Source: Zarea fungicola
Taxonomy: Eukaryota > Ascomycota > Sordariomycetes > Hypocreales > Cordycipitaceae
Assembly: GCA_900169235.1 (NCBI GenBank)
Contig: FWCC01000177.1
Location: forward strand, 248,001 to 312,000
Length of the DNA: 64,000 nucleotides
Direction of reading: 5' to 3'
Positions 63,120-64,000 of the stretch are shown here, piece after piece. Numbering within the stretch: the stretch's first letter is position 1; each line of letters opens with the position of its first letter. The notes below the pieces were generated by a model. That model saw only the letters and a program-made list of their open reading frames with translations, searched no databases and had not been told where the DNA came from. The translations under genes and the position numbers were made by a program.

Positions 63120-64000
63120 ATGAGCCATATCCGGACCACCTGCGATCGGTGCTACGCGGCCAAAACACGCTGCACCAAAGATGCGTCGTCCAACAAGTGC
63201 CACAGGTGCATACGCTCAGGTGACGTCTGCAAATACAGTCCGTGTGGCCAGGCGGGCCGTCCTCTCGGACAGTCCAAATCATCCAGCGAATGCCAAACCT
63301 CAGCCATGAGCAGTATGTCAAGACCCTTGCTCTGGGATCTTATGTACTTGCATGGAGGCTGACGGATATGACACAGTAGACACTGCATTCATCACCCAGC
63401 CTATGTCTTCCACTGGCAGTACGGACCTGTTCAGTAACCTTCCCTCCGATGAGAGCATTGATGCCTACCTGTGGGACCAGCAACCTTTCCTAGACGAATA
63501 CAGCCAATCTCTCCTGCTGATCGATGAGGCGACGCAAGGCGGTACGTACAAGGCTTCAACAGCAGACTCAAATGCCGTCACCAACTCGGTCCCGCCGTTC
63601 CGGGGTGCCAGCGCCCAAATTTCCGGCAGTGGCGCGGAGCATGATGCTCATTCTAGCAGCGAACCGCCTTCAGCTGCCGCTTCGCCCAAGAGTAATAGCC
63701 CACACAGCCGGCTCGTATTCACACACGCCGAGCTCATCGCCCTCTCTGAATCACTCGCCGTGTCATTCAGCATGACCAATGACATGGATGTCATCTACAG
63801 ACTCAGCGCCGAGGTGACCAAGATCCTTCAACGCCTCAGTGAGGGTGGGCTATGCTACCCGCCGATGCCGGTTGCCAAGTGCCACGGCATGACGTCTCTC
63901 CTTATACTGGGTTCTTACAGCTATCTTCTAGAGGCTTATGAACTTGCTATGGAGAAACTGCGAGCCGAGCTGCGAGGCACCGGTTCTCTCACTGAGATGA
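63120..64000 (+). CDS. AflR-type Zn2Cys6 transcription factor (5' part, cut by window end)
   Basis: Two exons visible, 63120..63312 and 63377..>64000; the 64-bp intron starts GTATGT and ends ACACAG in phase 1. At least 272 residues. The zinc cluster sits at the very N-terminus: Cys8, Cys11, Cys18, Cys27, Cys30, Cys37 (CDRCYAAKTRC, CHRCIRSGDVC), as in AflR and related secondary-metabolism regulators. A Ser/Pro-rich linker follows (SIDAYLWDQQPFLDEY), then the AflR-domain-like block AKCHGMTSLLILGSYSYLLE. Such regulators usually lie inside the cluster they control. The C-terminus lies outside the window. Confidence 0.85.

Overview
The window is nuclear DNA of a filamentous ascomycete, most likely Sordariomycetes and probably Hypocreales (the order is inference from overall protein character; I could not search). 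Support: genes are split by short (about 50-95 bp) GT...AG introns with CTAAC-like branch sites, GC is near 50%, promoters are pyrimidine-rich, there are several Zn2Cys6 regulators, and recognisable fungal orthologues are present (NTO1, PDX1, CEM1, CBP3, YTA7/Abo1, DHFR, OPT transporter). No rRNA, convincing tRNA, CRISPR array, intact transposon or prokaryotic feature was found. Exon coordinates were worked out by hand from splice signals and reading-frame continuity.

Left part (1-48 kb), mostly conserved genes. NTO1-like PHD-finger chromatin reader (-), a leucine-rich-repeat protein resembling STK11-interacting protein (-), then an unusually long gene-free stretch of about 9 kb (8769-17777). 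Next comes a block rich in mitochondrial genes: a TMEM223/Mrx15-like membrane protein (-) divergent from PDX1, the pyruvate dehydrogenase E3-binding protein (+); then, after a Zn2Cys6 regulator (+) and an OPT oligopeptide transporter (-), the mitochondrial 3-oxoacyl-ACP synthase CEM1 (+) and the cytochrome bc1 assembly factor CBP3 (+). After these: a quinone-oxidoreductase-like MDR enzyme (-), an intronless Zn2Cys6 regulator (-), dihydrofolate reductase (-), a five-exon kappa-class GST-like protein (-) divergent from an HSDL2-like short-chain dehydrogenase ending in a peroxisomal AKL tail (+), an F-box protein with a Cys-rich middle (+), and the bromodomain AAA+ ATPase YTA7/Abo1 (-).

Right part (48-64 kb), accessory in character. 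Gene density falls and simple-sequence tracts rise. It holds a 12-bp minisatellite, a 21-bp tandem repeat, a purine-rich tract, and two inverted copies of an element (about 50.1 kb and 62.1 kb) with a 35-bp identical core, each beside a Pro/Cys-rich reading frame. Genes here: a small conserved-looking 112-residue protein, two PF11951-type regulators (one lacking the zinc cluster and C-terminally short), a second paralogue of the F-box protein with an N-myristoylation-like start, a secreted beta-propeller of the EupF/AsR5 Diels-Alderase-like family, a small protein with an Ile-Thr-Lys repeat, and the 5' part of an AflR-type regulator cut by the window end. The last region could be the edge of a secondary-metabolite cluster that continues to the right.

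Functional links I infer: PDX1 and CEM1 meet in lipoate-dependent pyruvate oxidation (CEM1 makes the octanoyl precursor, PDX1 is lipoylated); CBP3 and the TMEM223-like protein act in respiratory-chain biogenesis; the GST-kappa/SDR pair may share a promoter and a peroxisomal location; NTO1 and YTA7 are both chromatin factors.
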